DNA of 64,000 nt from CAZPXZ01 sp965219495 (GCA_965219495.1 OZ244777.1:62001-126000), one strand, 5' to 3'; shown: positions 1-10,042, counted from the first letter of the stretch. A program made the numbers and translations. The notes: generated by a model from the sequence alone, not told the origin.

Positions 1-1245
1 CGTCGCGTGCGAGTGTATACGGCCTTGTTCCAATCACAGGTGTTCTCGCCTTCCCGTCGGAGAACGAAGAGTATTGAACCGACGATCAGGCATCATTCAC
101 CCGGCGCCCGATTGCGAAGTGCGTATGGGGTCGGGCAGCTTGTAGCCGAGTCCGGTCTCGTTGCAGGCCGAATTGGAAAGAAGCCGGGAGAAGTTCTCCG
201 ACCTGACGGCTTGCCTGCCCCTTGCAATTTGCTGAAGGCGTTGATGCAGCCAGTAGAGGAACAATGTTCCGAACGCCCTGCGTCTTGGAAACCGCGGCGA
301 GCCGGCCAACATGTTTCCCGTTCGCACAGGAAAAGGGCGGCAGGCCGATTCTTTCAACGCGTCTTGCTCATACGGGTCGTTCAGCCCTGCAGTCGTTCGA
401 ATGGCCCTCATCGACGCATCCGCCACGGTAACCAAATCCGCATCCCGGGTCGGTTCGCACATGCGGCCGATACGAAACATGGTTCGCGCCTTCCCGACAT
501 TCTTGAAGAGGACTGATTGCGGTTTTTCGGTGATATAGCCAACATATGATCAGACATCAATGATACTCCCCCACCATTTCGAATTTGGCGACGCCGCCGG
601 CCGCCGTTGCGTGCTACACCTTGCGATCGGCAATCACTGCGGTGAAGAATCCCGGATGGGCTGCGCTAACCGGTGTGCCCTTGGCTACATGATCCCGATC
701 GCCGGAATTCGCGAGAAGGTGTTTCACTCGCGCAAAAAGGTGAAGGCGGTCAAAAATCTTCCATTCGTCTCGATCTCTCATCGGTCTACCGGACAAGATC
801 ATGCCTGTTGACATTCGCGTCCTTCTGGACCGGATTCGTCCGCACGTGTTCTTGGCTGGTTCGTGGCGCTCCCAACAAGCGGTTCGGGTCCGCACCTTGC
901 CGGAACTTGGCATGTGGACCGCTTGCTGGCGGACCTGCGGGCATCCATGGAGGAAGACGTTCGTTAGGGGAGAAGAGGTTCCATATCACCGGTTAGGTGA
1001 CGATCGTCAAATGCGGACATAGTGTCGCAAGGGAAGGATGCGGGCAGTCCCATGGACGCAATTGATTCGGCGGTTGCGGCAGCCGGAACTTGAAATTTGA
1101 GTGTTCGTCGTGACTGGCCGTCGGAGAGGATATTGCTTTGGCTTAGATTCAATTCTCCGCAGAACTTTCTTGTGCAAAGCTGCGGAACTTTGTTCTTGTG
1201 GCTGGAACACGGTAAATCACTTGGCAAACTCGATTCGCTTGCAAC
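1..1245. other. Stretch without a supportable gene
   Basis: Both strands contain open frames of up to about 170 codons, but none gives a recognisable domain, a convincing ribosome binding site or a family-like start. The longest are mutually overlapping (7-516 plus, 97-480 minus, 614-913 minus). The last 200 bases lead into the HDAC-like gene at 1246 and should contain its promoter, though I cannot point to a clear one. The stretch could be decayed coding DNA. Confidence 0.5.
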
Positions 1246-2184
1246 ATGACCGTAGCACTCTTTACCCATGCCGCGTGTCTTGAACACGTGACGCCTGCGG
1301 GCCATCCGGAACGCGCCGCGAGGCTGCCTGCCCTTCTCACTGCGCTGGAAGGTCCTGAGTTCCAATTCCTATTCCGGAAAGAGGCGCAGGAAGCAACCAA
1401 AGGTCAGCTTCAGCGCGCCCATCCCGAAGAGTATGTCTCGGCCGTCTGGAAGGCGGCGCCGCGGGACGGCTTGGTCAGAATCGACGCGGACACTTCAATG
1501 TCCCCCGGTTCTTTGCGCGCGGCTCTGCACGCGGCTGGCGCGGTCGTGTCAGCTGTCGACTTGGTGCTGTCCGGCCATTGCAAGCGCGCCTTCTGCGCAG
1601 TTCGCCCGCCCGGGCATCATGCGGAGAAAACGAGAGCGATGGGGTTTTGCCTGTTCAACAACATTGCGGTCGGGGCGTTTCATGCGCTGGAGACGCATGG
1701 CCTTGAGCGGGTCGCCGTCGTGGATTTTGATGTCCATCACGGGAATGGAACACAAGACATCTTCTGGAACGAGGGACGGGTCTTGTTTGCCTCTACGCAT
1801 CAAATGCCGCTGTATCCCGGAACAGGTTCCAAATCCGAAAGCGGGGTCGGCAATATCGTCAACGTGCCCCTGTCACCGAACGACGGGAGTGGCGCTTTTC
1901 GGGCTGCAATTCGCGAGGTCATTCGGCCGAGGCTGGAAGCGTTTCGCCCGGAATTGATATTGGTGTCCGCGGGTTTTGACGCGCACGCCAGAGATCCCCT
2001 CGCGCAACTGCGCCTGCAGGACGTCGATTTCGAGTGGGTCACGCAGCAGATCGTGCGAATAGCGCAGTCGTGCGCGGACGGCAGGGTAGTCTCGACCCTG
2101 GAGGGAGGGTATGATCTTGAGGCTCTTGCGAGCGCCGGAGCCGCGCATGTTCGCGCATTGCGGTATCCGGGTGCGGATGCATGA
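1246..2184 (+). CDS. Histone deacetylase family / acetylpolyamine amidohydrolase-like hydrolase
   Basis: A 312-residue zinc-dependent deacetylase of the arginase/deacetylase fold. Signature residues are visible: paired histidines in RPPGHHAEK (about residues 120-128), the metal-site segment DFDVHHGNGT (160-169) and GFDAH (243-247). Bacterial members remove acetyl groups from polyamines, small amides or lysines; the substrate here cannot be read from sequence. It is cytosolic, with no signal peptide. Its stop overlaps the next start as ATGA, so it is probably co-translated with xseB and ispA. Length is normal for the family. The ATG at 1246 gives a standard N terminus that begins directly with the first strand of the fold. 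Confidence 0.9.
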   Translation: MTVALFTHAACLEHVTPAGHPERAARLPALLTALEGPEFQFLFRKEAQEATKGQLQRAHPEEYVSAVWKAAPRDGLVRIDADTSMSPGSLRAALHAAGAVVSAVDLVLSGHCKRAFCAVRPPGHHAEKTRAMGFCLFNNIAVGAFHALETHGLERVAVVDFDVHHGNGTQDIFWNEGRVLFASTHQMPLYPGTGSKSESGVGNIVNVPLSPNDGSGAFRAAIREVIRPRLEAFRPELILVSAGFDAHARDPLAQLRLQDVDFEWVTQQIVRIAQSCADGRVVSTLEGGYDLEALASAGAAHVRALRYPGADA

Positions 2185-2480
2185 GCGGGCGAATAGGGGA
2201 CACGCTCATGGAAAGCGGCAAGGCTACCGCCGTCACGGAACTGAGTTTTGAACAGGCTCTCGAAGAACTTGAGGGAATCGTAGCCGCTTTGGAAGGCGGC
2301 GAGGCTTCCCTTGAAGAATCCGTGGATCTTTACGATCGCGGAGCGGAGCTTCGAACCCACTGCGAGAAAAAGCTCGCTGTCGCGCGGGAAAAAGTGGAAA
2401 TTGTCGTGGGGGAAGAAGTTCGCGCATTCGACGGTTCGGGCAACGGTGGGACCGCGGGAAGGGGCGGAAAGTCGCCTTGA
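2181..2480 (+). CDS. xseB: Exodeoxyribonuclease VII small subunit
   Basis: Small subunit of ExoVII, which degrades single-stranded DNA together with XseA (not in this window). The product is 99 residues from the ATG at 2181 or 90 from the ATG at 2208. The core matches the family: SFEQALEELEGIV, then LEESVDLYDRG, then a lysine-rich helix. The usual family length is about 80, so the 2208 start (AGGGGA about 9 bases upstream) is a real alternative; the 2181 start overlaps the previous stop. The C terminus is glycine-rich and ends in a TTGA overlap with ispA. Confidence 0.93.
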   Translation: MSGRIGDTLMESGKATAVTELSFEQALEELEGIVAALEGGEASLEESVDLYDRGAELRTHCEKKLAVAREKVEIVVGEEVRAFDGSGNGGTAGRGGKSP

Positions 2481-3388
2481 CTGGCGGTCCGATCGAAAGT
2501 TCGTTTCACAGCGCCTTGGCTGCAATTGCCGAGGAAACGAACGAAACGCTTCGAAGCCTCCTGGATTCCACCGCGTCCTCGAATTGGCCCAAGCCGCGAA
2601 GGACCCTGCACGAGGCGATGCGCTACGCGGTCCTCGGATCCGGGAAACGATTCAGGGCTTTCCTCTCGGTTGCGGCATCCGACATATTCGACATTCCGCG
2701 GAAACGGTCGCTGCGGCTGGCGGCGTCAATCGAATGTTTGCACGCATATTCGCTGGTACATGATGATCTTCCCGCGATGGATGCGGATGAAGTACGGCGC
2801 GGCTTGCCCACCGTCCATTGCGCATATGACGAGGCTGTGGCCATATTGGTTGGCGATGCTCTGCAGGCATTTGCGTTTGAAATCCTCGCGGAATCCGCGA
2901 CCCATCCCGATGCTCGAATTCGTGCATCGCTCGTTCTCGGCCTGGCGCAGGCGGCGGGCGAAATTGGAATGGTTGGCGGGCAGATCATGGATCTGCATGC
3001 CCTGCCCGAAGAGGCGTATGTCCGGGACATGCAAAGGCGCAAGACTGGGGCCCTGATCTGTTTCAGTTGCCGTGCAGCCGGAATACTCGGGGACGCAGAG
3101 GACGATGTTCTCGCAAGTCTGGAAGCGTTTGGCGCGGCGCTCGGCACCGCATTCCAGATCCGCGACGATCTCCTGGATGTAGAAGGCAGCGAGGGTGAAG
3201 TTGGCAAACGTGTGGGAAAGGACAGCGGGGCCGGAAAGCAGACGTTTGTCGGTTTGCTCGGAGCGAATGGCGCTCGTGCTGCGGCGAATGAACTTTGCGC
3301 CGTAGCGCAGTCGCGAATTGCAAGGTTTGGCGAGCGGGCCCTGTGGTTGAGAGAGGCCGCGGCGTTTGTTATGGAAAGGAAGCATTAG
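2477..3388 (+). CDS. ispA: Polyprenyl (farnesyl/geranyl) diphosphate synthase
   Basis: Condenses IPP with DMAPP or GPP to give short-chain prenyl diphosphates for quinones and bactoprenol. 303 residues. GSGKR (54-58), the first aspartate-rich motif HDDLPAMD (95-102) and the second, QIRDDLLD (227-234), are all intact. The start is a TTG overlapping the xseB stop (TTGA), which preserves the usual N terminus. It sits upstream of dxs, a common arrangement that links IPP formation and its use. Product chain length is inferred from family resemblance. Confidence 0.93.
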   Translation: MTGGPIESSFHSALAAIAEETNETLRSLLDSTASSNWPKPRRTLHEAMRYAVLGSGKRFRAFLSVAASDIFDIPRKRSLRLAASIECLHAYSLVHDDLPAMDADEVRRGLPTVHCAYDEAVAILVGDALQAFAFEILAESATHPDARIRASLVLGLAQAAGEIGMVGGQIMDLHALPEEAYVRDMQRRKTGALICFSCRAAGILGDAEDDVLASLEAFGAALGTAFQIRDDLLDVEGSEGEVGKRVGKDSGAGKQTFVGLLGANGARAAANELCAVAQSRIARFGERALWLREAAAFVMERKH

Positions 3389-3679
3389 TCTGCGGAGTCG
3401 GCAAAAGTGATGAAACGAGCGACTCTCAATCCGAAGTTCTCGGATGGCTACTGGACGCAAACCAATTGAGGATGAATTGCGGGGGAGGGAATTCCCATGC
3501 CAAGGCAGAATGATACTCCGTACAGGCAAACGCAGAAAGCGTAGCGGCGTGAATTCCGCCCAGAGAATATCAACCAAATTCCTGCCTGGGTCCTGGCGTC
3601 CTGGTTTGCAACGGGAGGTAGGTGTTGGCGTGCTGAGCGGCACGCGATTTCAAGCAGAGCAGAACATCGGAGAAGGAAA

Positions 3680-5626
3680 ATGAACAGTTATTCGAAACCT
3701 GACTCCAAAGGCGAAGCGCCGCCAAGCAAGACGCCGTTGCTGGACACGATACGCACTCCCGCCGATTTACGGAACCTGGACACCGGTCGGCTTCGACAGA
3801 TATGCGACGAACTCCGTTCCGAGACGATTTCCGCGGTATCAGTGACCGGCGGTCATCTGGGCGCCGGTCTTGGCGTTGTGGAAATGACGGTTGCGCTGCA
3901 TTCCGTGTTCGATACGCCGTCGGACAAGATCGTTTGGGATGTCGGGCACCAGTGCTATCCACACAAGATCCTGACAGGACGCCGCGACCGGATTCGTACA
4001 ATTCGAAAGGGAGGCGGGCTATCGGGGTTTACCCGGCGCGCCGAGAGTGAATACGATCCCTTTGGCGCGGCGCACAGTTCAACGTCAATCTCTGCGGGCT
4101 TGGGATTTGCAGTAGGGCGCGACCTCGCAGGCGCCAAGGGGCACGTGGTGTGTGTGATCGGCGACGGAGCCATTTCGGCAGGCATGGCCTATGAAGCGAT
4201 GAACAATGCCGGCGCCCTGAGAAACCGGTTAATCGTGATCCTCAATGACAACGAAATGTCCATCGACCGTCCCGTGGGCGCGATGAGCGCCTACCTCGCC
4301 AAGCTTTGGTCAGGCGGCGCCTATCAGACGCTTCGCAGTTTCGCCAAACGGGCAGGGCAAGTGCTGCCGGAGGGATTGCGTGATCGGGCACGGCGTGTGG
4401 AGGAATACACCAAAGGCATGGCCGTCGGCGGCACTTTGTTCGAGGAATTGGGCTTCGATTACATCGGACCCATCGACGGGCACAATCTCGACCACCTGTT
4501 GCCTGTGCTTCGGAACGTCCGCGAACGCTCCGACGGACCTGTACTCATCCATTGCATTACCCAAAAGGGAAAGGGCTATGCTCCTGCGGAGAGCGCGGAT
4601 GACAAGTATCACGGGGTGTCGAGCTTCAACATCGCGACCGGCGCAATGAAGAAATCGGCGCCCAAGGCGCCGAGCTATACCAAGGTGTTTGCGGAAAGCT
4701 TGATCCGCGAAGCGGAACGCGACGAAAGAATCGTGGCGCTTACTGCAGCAATGCCCTCGGGCACAGGCCTCGTGAAATTTCAAGAGCGATTCCCGGGACG
4801 ATGTTTTGATGTCGGTATCGCGGAACAGCACGCGGTTACTTTTGCTGCCGGACTTGCGGCATCGGGACTTCGTCCATTCGCGGCGATCTACTCGACCTTT
4901 CTCCAGCGCGCGTATGACCAGGTCGTGCATGACGTGGCCATTCAGGGCTTGCCCGTGCGATTCGCCATCGACCGTGCAGGTCTCGTCGGAGCGGACGGGG
5001 CGACGCATGCGGGAGCCTACGACATTACGTATCTTTCCTGCCTGCCCGGCTTTACCGTGATGGCTGCCGCGACTGAGGCGGAACTTGTGCACATGGTTGC
5101 CACGGCGGTGGCGCATGATGAAGGTCCTTGTGCGTTTCGCTATCCGAGAGGAGAGGGAACGGGCGAGGAACTTCCCGAAAAAGGGGACGTTCTCGAAATT
5201 GGCCGCGGCCGCATAATTCGCGAGGGAGGGCGGGTTGCCGTACTTTCGTTTGGCGCCCGGCTTGCCGAGGCGCTTGTCGCCGCCGAGGCGCTGGAGAACA
5301 AGGGAATCTCGACTACCGTCGCCGACGCGCGATTCGCCAAGCCGCTCGATCATGAACTGGTGCTCAGCCTTGCCGCCAATCACGAGGTGCTGATCACAAT
5401 TGAAGAAGGCGCGGTGGGCGGTTTCGGTGCGCATGTGCTGCATCTGCTTGCGGCGGAAGGAAAACTTGACCGTGGATTGAAAGTCCGCACGATGACGCTC
5501 CCCGACTTCTTCATTGATCACGACTCGCCGGCGGGGATGTACGCGACCGCGGAACTGGATTCCAGGGCGATCGAAGCGGAAGTCTGGAGCGCCATCGGAA
5601 TTGCCGCCGCCGAACTTGCAGCTTGA
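3680..5626 (+). CDS. dxs: 1-deoxy-D-xylulose-5-phosphate synthase
   Basis: First enzyme of the MEP isoprenoid pathway: condenses pyruvate and glyceraldehyde 3-phosphate with thiamine diphosphate. 648 residues, normal length. The N-terminal catalytic histidine segment GGHLGAG (58-64), the ThDP/Mg motif starting GDGAISAGMAYEA (161-) with DNEMSI (190-195), the central Glu in DVGIAEQHAV and a transketolase C-terminal domain are all present. A good ribosome site, GAAGGAA, lies just before the ATG. About 290 bases without a gene separate it from ispA, so it may have its own promoter. It converges on the reductase at 5645, leaving 18 bases. Confidence 0.97.
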   Translation: MNSYSKPDSKGEAPPSKTPLLDTIRTPADLRNLDTGRLRQICDELRSETISAVSVTGGHLGAGLGVVEMTVALHSVFDTPSDKIVWDVGHQCYPHKILTGRRDRIRTIRKGGGLSGFTRRAESEYDPFGAAHSSTSISAGLGFAVGRDLAGAKGHVVCVIGDGAISAGMAYEAMNNAGALRNRLIVILNDNEMSIDRPVGAMSAYLAKLWSGGAYQTLRSFAKRAGQVLPEGLRDRARRVEEYTKGMAVGGTLFEELGFDYIGPIDGHNLDHLLPVLRNVRERSDGPVLIHCITQKGKGYAPAESADDKYHGVSSFNIATGAMKKSAPKAPSYTKVFAESLIREAERDERIVALTAAMPSGTGLVKFQERFPGRCFDVGIAEQHAVTFAAGLAASGLRPFAAIYSTFLQRAYDQVVHDVAIQGLPVRFAIDRAGLVGADGATHAGAYDITYLSCLPGFTVMAAATEAELVHMVATAVAHDEGPCAFRYPRGEGTGEELPEKGDVLEIGRGRIIREGGRVAVLSFGARLAEALVAAEALENKGISTTVADARFAKPLDHELVLSLAANHEVLITIEEGAVGGFGAHVLHLLAAEGKLDRGLKVRTMTLPDFFIDHDSPAGMYATAELDSRAIEAEVWSAIGIAAAELAA

Positions 5627-5644
5627 GCGTCTCGCGAGCTTCAA

Positions 5645-6526
5645 CTATGCCGGGACCGGCCCAACTTCTTGGCGAAGCGCGGCAAGGCCATCACGGTAGG
5701 TCGGATATGCCAGCCCTGGCAGGAGCCGTTTCTTGAGACGAAGGTTCGAAACCCTGCGGCATTCCGCATAGAATTCGCGCGCGATACCGGACATCCCGGC
5801 GTTGGCGGCCGAGATGGCCGGCGGTGGTTCTGCACGAAGCAAGTCCGCAGCATGGCGCAGGACAGAATCTTGGGAGGCCGGTTCGTCGTCCGTAACATTG
5901 TAGACCAAACCGGGTTCAGGTTTTTCCATCGACGCTTCAAGCGTGGCGCAAATGTCTTCGACATGAACGCGCGAAAACACATGGCCGCGCTTGATGATCC
6001 GGCGCGCTTGTCCGTTCAGAACCCTTACCAGGGCATTTCGTCCGGGACCGTAAATGCCGGCCAAGCGAAATATCAGGACGGGCTTGCCGTTCCGGTCATG
6101 AAGACGTCTCCATTGAACTTCCGCTTGTTCGCGATGCCGGCCGCGAGATGTGCCGGGCCGCAGGACGGAGTCTTCGCTCACCCACTCGCCTTCGCAGTCG
6201 CCGTATACGGAAGTGGATGAGAGATATCCGATCCAGGCAAGGCGATCGGCGCCACTTGCAAGGAGTTCGGCATGTCTGGCAAGCAAAACATCGCCCCCTT
6301 CCGTGGGAGGTGCGGAAATCAGGATATGAGTCGCGGAACTGAACGCGGCTGGGAAATCGCCTTCGGGGTGCAGCACCTCAAATCCATCGGCCCGAAGGGC
6401 CGGTGCCCGTTCCTTTCTCCTCGTGGCTCCTACGATTCGCCAGCCCCGCTTGCGTAACCGTCGAGCAAGCGCCGTGGCCACGTATCCGGTGCCGAAGCAA
6501 AACAAGGTACGATCGGTTTCGCTCAC
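5645..6526 (-). CDS. NAD(P)-binding Rossmann / SDR-type epimerase-like protein (YeeZ type)
   Basis: 293-residue extended SDR-like protein. The N terminus carries a dinucleotide-binding glycine motif (CFGTGYVATALARRL), followed by an internal SSTSVYGDCEG segment carrying the family-type serine and YGD. Family members are often annotated as NAD-dependent epimerases of unknown substrate, related to E. coli YeeZ. It overlaps queG by 4 bases, so the two genes are almost certainly co-transcribed (queG first). The substrate is unknown and the association with queG gives no direct clue. Confidence 0.8.
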   Translation of the reverse strand: MSETDRTLFCFGTGYVATALARRLRKRGWRIVGATRRKERAPALRADGFEVLHPEGDFPAAFSSATHILISAPPTEGGDVLLARHAELLASGADRLAWIGYLSSTSVYGDCEGEWVSEDSVLRPGTSRGRHREQAEVQWRRLHDRNGKPVLIFRLAGIYGPGRNALVRVLNGQARRIIKRGHVFSRVHVEDICATLEASMEKPEPGLVYNVTDDEPASQDSVLRHAADLLRAEPPPAISAANAGMSGIAREFYAECRRVSNLRLKKRLLPGLAYPTYRDGLAALRQEVGPVPA

Positions 6527-7656
6527 CTATGGACCCCTTTCATGGCATGCACCCACTCGCTTCGCACGTCGGAATCGGGTTCCCTCGGAAGATGCAGCTC
6601 CATGAGTCGTTTGATTTCCGATTGCAGGGCCAGACGGAATAGCGCCCAGACGGCTGCACCCCGAACCAGGGCAGAAGGGTCGGAGAGCAGAATTCTCACT
6701 TCTCGCAGGGCCTTTGGGGAGCCGCTGTTTCCGATCGCGATCAGGACATTGCGCAGGAACCGGTTTCGTCCCGTGCGGCGAATCGGCGTGCCACGAAACA
6801 TTTCGCGAAATTCCGCTTCATTGAGGCGCGCGAGCCGGCGCAATTCGGTAGCGTCCGGAGAATTCCGGGGAAGGTAGGCGGCATTGGTGTGCGCAGTCGC
6901 GGCAAAACGGTTCCAGGGGCATACCGCTAGGCAATCGTCGCACCCAAATATCCGATTTCCGATCAGCGGGCGCATGTTCCGGGGGATTGGCGTCTTGTGT
7001 TCGATCGTGAGATAGGAAATGCAGCGTCTGGCATCCAGACGGTATGGCGCCGGGAATGCTGCGGTCGGGCAAATGTCCAGGCAGCGCCGGCAGGATCCGC
7101 AGCGATCCACATGACGCGGATCGCGCGGCAATGTCAACGTGGTGAAGATAGAGCCAAGCAAGAACCAGGAGCCGAGGGTTGTCGATACGAGATTGGTATG
7201 CTTGCCCTGCCAGCCAATGCCGGCAGCCTCCGCGAGGGGTTTCTCCATGACGGGCGCAGTATCCACGAAGACTTTCACACTACCGCCGGCTTCGCGGCAC
7301 AACCATCTCGCAATCCGCTTCAAGCGTTTCTTGATGATGTCGTGATAGTCGCGGCCATGCGCATAAGTGGCTACGCTCCCCCTCTCCCTGTTGCCGAGGG
7401 TCTCGAGGGGGTCGGTTTCCGGTGCGTAGGATTCCGCGACCACGATCACGCTTCGTGCTGCGGGCCAAAGCTGCAATGGATGTTCCCGCCAAGGCAGGCG
7501 ATCCGCCATCCAGTCCATTTCTCCGTGCGAACCGTCGGCGACCCAGGATCGGAGGCGTAGTCCGGACTCGCTCACGGATTCCGGATCGCAGATTCCGAAT
7601 CCTTGGAAGCCCTCCTGCCGAACGATCTCCGCTAGCCGGTTCCGAACCTCGTGCAT
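6523..7656 (-). CDS. queG: Epoxyqueuosine reductase
   Basis: Cobalamin- and Fe-S-dependent enzyme that reduces epoxyqueuosine to queuosine at the wobble position of tRNAs for Tyr, His, Asn and Asp. 377 residues. Two ferredoxin-type clusters are visible: CGSCRRCLDICP and CDDCLAVCPWN. The C terminus has the HEAT-like repeat segment common in QueG. It is transcribed away from xth, with 87 bases between the two starts, and toward the SDR gene it overlaps. Confidence 0.95.
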   Translation of the reverse strand: MHEVRNRLAEIVRQEGFQGFGICDPESVSESGLRLRSWVADGSHGEMDWMADRLPWREHPLQLWPAARSVIVVAESYAPETDPLETLGNRERGSVATYAHGRDYHDIIKKRLKRIARWLCREAGGSVKVFVDTAPVMEKPLAEAAGIGWQGKHTNLVSTTLGSWFLLGSIFTTLTLPRDPRHVDRCGSCRRCLDICPTAAFPAPYRLDARRCISYLTIEHKTPIPRNMRPLIGNRIFGCDDCLAVCPWNRFAATAHTNAAYLPRNSPDATELRRLARLNEAEFREMFRGTPIRRTGRNRFLRNVLIAIGNSGSPKALREVRILLSDPSALVRGAAVWALFRLALQSEIKRLMELHLPREPDSDVRSEWVHAMKGVHR

Positions 7657-7743
7657 TCGCCCACCCTGGATCCTGACTCGGGTGCTTTGTCCCGCGACGC
7701 TTGCCGCGCTAGTTTGTGGCGTCGTCGATTTGGGACCGTTTAC

Positions 7744-8547
7744 ATGCGTCTTAGAATAGCTACTTGGAACATTAATTCGGTACGCTTGCGATTTCCGCTG
7801 GTAGCGCGGTTTCTGAAGGAAGAGTGGCCGGATATACTGTGTCTGCAGGAAACGAAATCGCCCGTTCCGAATATTCCGGCGTCAAGATTCGCGGAACTTG
7901 GCTACACCGCCCTGATCGCCCGCGGGCAGCCGGGCTATAACGGCGTGATCACGCTGGCGCGAATTCCCATTGAAGACATTGGCAGCCGGGACTACTGCCT
8001 GCGCGGCGATGCCCGGCATGTCACCGTGAGACTTCGGAACGGCCTGGAGATACAGAACTTCTACGTTCCCTCCGGAGGTGACATCCCCGACGCCAATGCG
8101 AATCCGAAGTTCGCCCACAAACTGGCGTTTCTGGATGAAATGAGGGATCTATTCGCCGAAGAGACGAAGCGGCGCGACCGGCCGCCCGCCATTCTCGCAG
8201 GAGATCTAAACATCGCACCGCTCGAAAGCGATGTTTGGTCGCACGTGCAACTCCGCAACGTCGTATCTCATACGGAGCCAGAGATATCCAGGCTGAACCG
8301 AATCATGCTGGACGGCGGTTGGGAGGACGTGCTGCGCGTGCGGATACCGGCCCCCGAGAAGCTCTTTTCCTGGTGGTCCTACCGGGCGCGGGACTGGGAA
8401 AAATCCGATCGCGGGCGCCGCCTGGATCATATCTGGGTGACATCCGCCTTGAAGGACAAGATCCGGGACGCCCGGATTCGAAAAGACGTTCGCGGCTGGG
8501 ATCGGCCATCCGATCATGCCCCGGTCATCGCGGAGTTCGATACTTGA
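7744..8547 (+). CDS. xth: Exodeoxyribonuclease III / AP endonuclease
   Basis: Base-excision repair nuclease of the EEP superfamily, 267 residues from the ATG at 7744. That start is chosen because MRLRIATWNINSVR is the canonical N terminus; the open frame extends 31 codons further upstream without family similarity. Motifs are LQETKS (metal-binding Glu), GDLNIAP and the terminal SDHAPVIAEF. The stop codon overlaps the TTG start of the following enoyl-CoA hydratase gene (TTGA), so translational coupling is likely. Confidence 0.94.
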   Translation: MRLRIATWNINSVRLRFPLVARFLKEEWPDILCLQETKSPVPNIPASRFAELGYTALIARGQPGYNGVITLARIPIEDIGSRDYCLRGDARHVTVRLRNGLEIQNFYVPSGGDIPDANANPKFAHKLAFLDEMRDLFAEETKRRDRPPAILAGDLNIAPLESDVWSHVQLRNVVSHTEPEISRLNRIMLDGGWEDVLRVRIPAPEKLFSWWSYRARDWEKSDRGRRLDHIWVTSALKDKIRDARIRKDVRGWDRPSDHAPVIAEFDT

Positions 8548-9314
8548 GCCGAGGTTTCGAATCGCCGGTTTGCTGGGAAGTGGAAGCGGGTGTAGGCCGA
8601 TTGGTCCTGCACCGGCCTGCAAAGCACAATGCGCTGGATCTTTCGGGCATCGCTTGTCTCGCCGGGGCGCTTGAGGAGCTTGGCGGCCGGCCAGACTTGC
8701 GTGTTGTGACCGTTTCAGGTTCCGGATGCAAGAGCTTTTGCGCCGGCCTGGAATTTGCGGATATCCGCAGAATCGATTGGCGGAACAATCCGTTCACGGC
8801 GGCATGCGACGCACTTGAAAACCTGCCGGTTCCCACTGTGTGCTCGGTGCGTGGCGGGGCGTACGGGGCCGGAGTGGATCTGGCATTGGCCTGCGATTTT
8901 CGGATTGGAACGCCCGAATCCCGGCTTCGCGTACCGGCTCTGGCGCTTGGGGTTCACTATGACCGGACCGGTTTGGAACGTGCCGTGCGCCGCCTCGGGC
9001 TTCAGGGGGCGAAGCGGATATTTCTCTCTGCGGACCGGCTGGACGCCAAGACCCTTCTGCGGATCGGGTTTCTGGATGAAATCGTACCGGATGCGGAGAT
9101 CGATGCGTATCTGGAATCAATCGCAGCGACTCTTGCCGGTCTTGCGCCCGTCGCGGTGGCCGGCGTCAAACGGTCATTGCAGGAAATCGCGGCCGGTTGC
9201 GGCGATACGGAGAAAATCTCGAAACGCGTTGCCAAAAGTTGGCTGTCGGAAGACTTTCGCGAAGGCGTTCTGGCCCGTGATGAAGAGCGAAAGCCCAGCT
9301 TTTCCGGAAGGTGA
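8544..9314 (+). CDS. Enoyl-CoA hydratase/isomerase family protein
   Basis: 256-residue crotonase-fold protein. The start is a TTG overlapping the xth stop; a longer in-frame ATG at 8235 lies inside xth and is rejected. The oxyanion-hole regions are recognisable: CAGLEFADI and the GGAYGAGVDLALACDFRI segment. Catalytic glutamates of true hydratases are not obvious at both positions, so the reaction (hydration, isomerisation, thioester cleavage) is open. It would act on acyl-CoA in the cytosol. It converges on lolA. Confidence 0.85.
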   Translation: MSRGFESPVCWEVEAGVGRLVLHRPAKHNALDLSGIACLAGALEELGGRPDLRVVTVSGSGCKSFCAGLEFADIRRIDWRNNPFTAACDALENLPVPTVCSVRGGAYGAGVDLALACDFRIGTPESRLRVPALALGVHYDRTGLERAVRRLGLQGAKRIFLSADRLDAKTLLRIGFLDEIVPDAEIDAYLESIAATLAGLAPVAVAGVKRSLQEIAAGCGDTEKISKRVAKSWLSEDFREGVLARDEERKPSFSGR

Positions 9315-9350
9315 CATCCTCCGGCGGCCACACGCGCCATTTGGCCATGA

Positions 9351-9968
9351 CTAGTTCTTGCGCTCGTATCGTTCGATCATGAACAACCGCCGGTCGAAGT
9401 CCCCGTTCGCCTCCTCAATTTTCAGCAGCACCAGCGTTTCTTCCTGTTGAGCGTCCCGGACCAGCCACCCCAACAATCGAAACGGGTCCTCTTCGAACAA
9501 GAGCGTGAGTAGTCCAAGTTCCGGCTTGTCACGTTTGCTGACAAGCATTTGCAGCCTGTTTCCAAAGCGCCGCACGTGATGGATCTCGATGGACTCGTCC
9601 TCGCTGGGTTTCTCGGAAAGCACCGAGGCGAACGGCACCGAGGAAAGCGGATATCGGGGCGCAGAGCCGGATTTCTTGTCAATCACCGCGATCCAGAAAC
9701 CGTCGGAGACAATCATGCTTCCGTCTGGCGCATCTTCATCGAAGTGTACCCGGTTCGGTCGTTGGATATAGAACTGGCCCGAATTCCGTTCTCCATCGGG
9801 CGCGAATTGCTCGTACCTGCCGGCAAGCGAACGTATGCCGTCAAGATACTCAAGAATACGAGACCGATCCTCGTCAATTTCGACTGTCTGGCCGAGCGAG
9901 AAGCTGGGCGACATGGAGGTCAGCGCCAGGGCAAGGCAAAAAACGAGGGAAAGGCGCGAGGCAAGCAT
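9351..9968 (-). CDS. lolA: Outer-membrane lipoprotein carrier protein
   Basis: Periplasmic chaperone that ferries lipoproteins from LolCDE to the outer membrane. The ATG at 9968 is preferred over the frame's first ATG at 10046, because it gives a clean signal peptide (MLASRLSLVFCLALALTS, cleavage near SLGQ). That yields about 205 residues, normal for LolA. The mature part shows the expected SLAGRYEQF and SGQFYIQRPNR strands near the N terminus. It lies downstream of ftsK on the same strand, a frequent pairing. Confidence 0.9.
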   Translation of the reverse strand: MLASRLSLVFCLALALTSMSPSFSLGQTVEIDEDRSRILEYLDGIRSLAGRYEQFAPDGERNSGQFYIQRPNRVHFDEDAPDGSMIVSDGFWIAVIDKKSGSAPRYPLSSVPFASVLSEKPSEDESIEIHHVRRFGNRLQMLVSKRDKPELGLLTLLFEEDPFRLLGWLVRDAQQEETLVLLKIEEANGDFDRRLFMIERYERKN

Positions 9969-10042
9969 TTGGTGATTCTCGAAGCGGGAACGAAGCACTG
10001 GTGAAGCGTATGAGGGATTTCGGCGCAAATGCGGCGAATGAA

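Noticed and set aside
4310..5644. A 444-codon minus-strand frame inside dxs
   Set aside because: Antisense shadow of dxs caused by codon bias; no domain.
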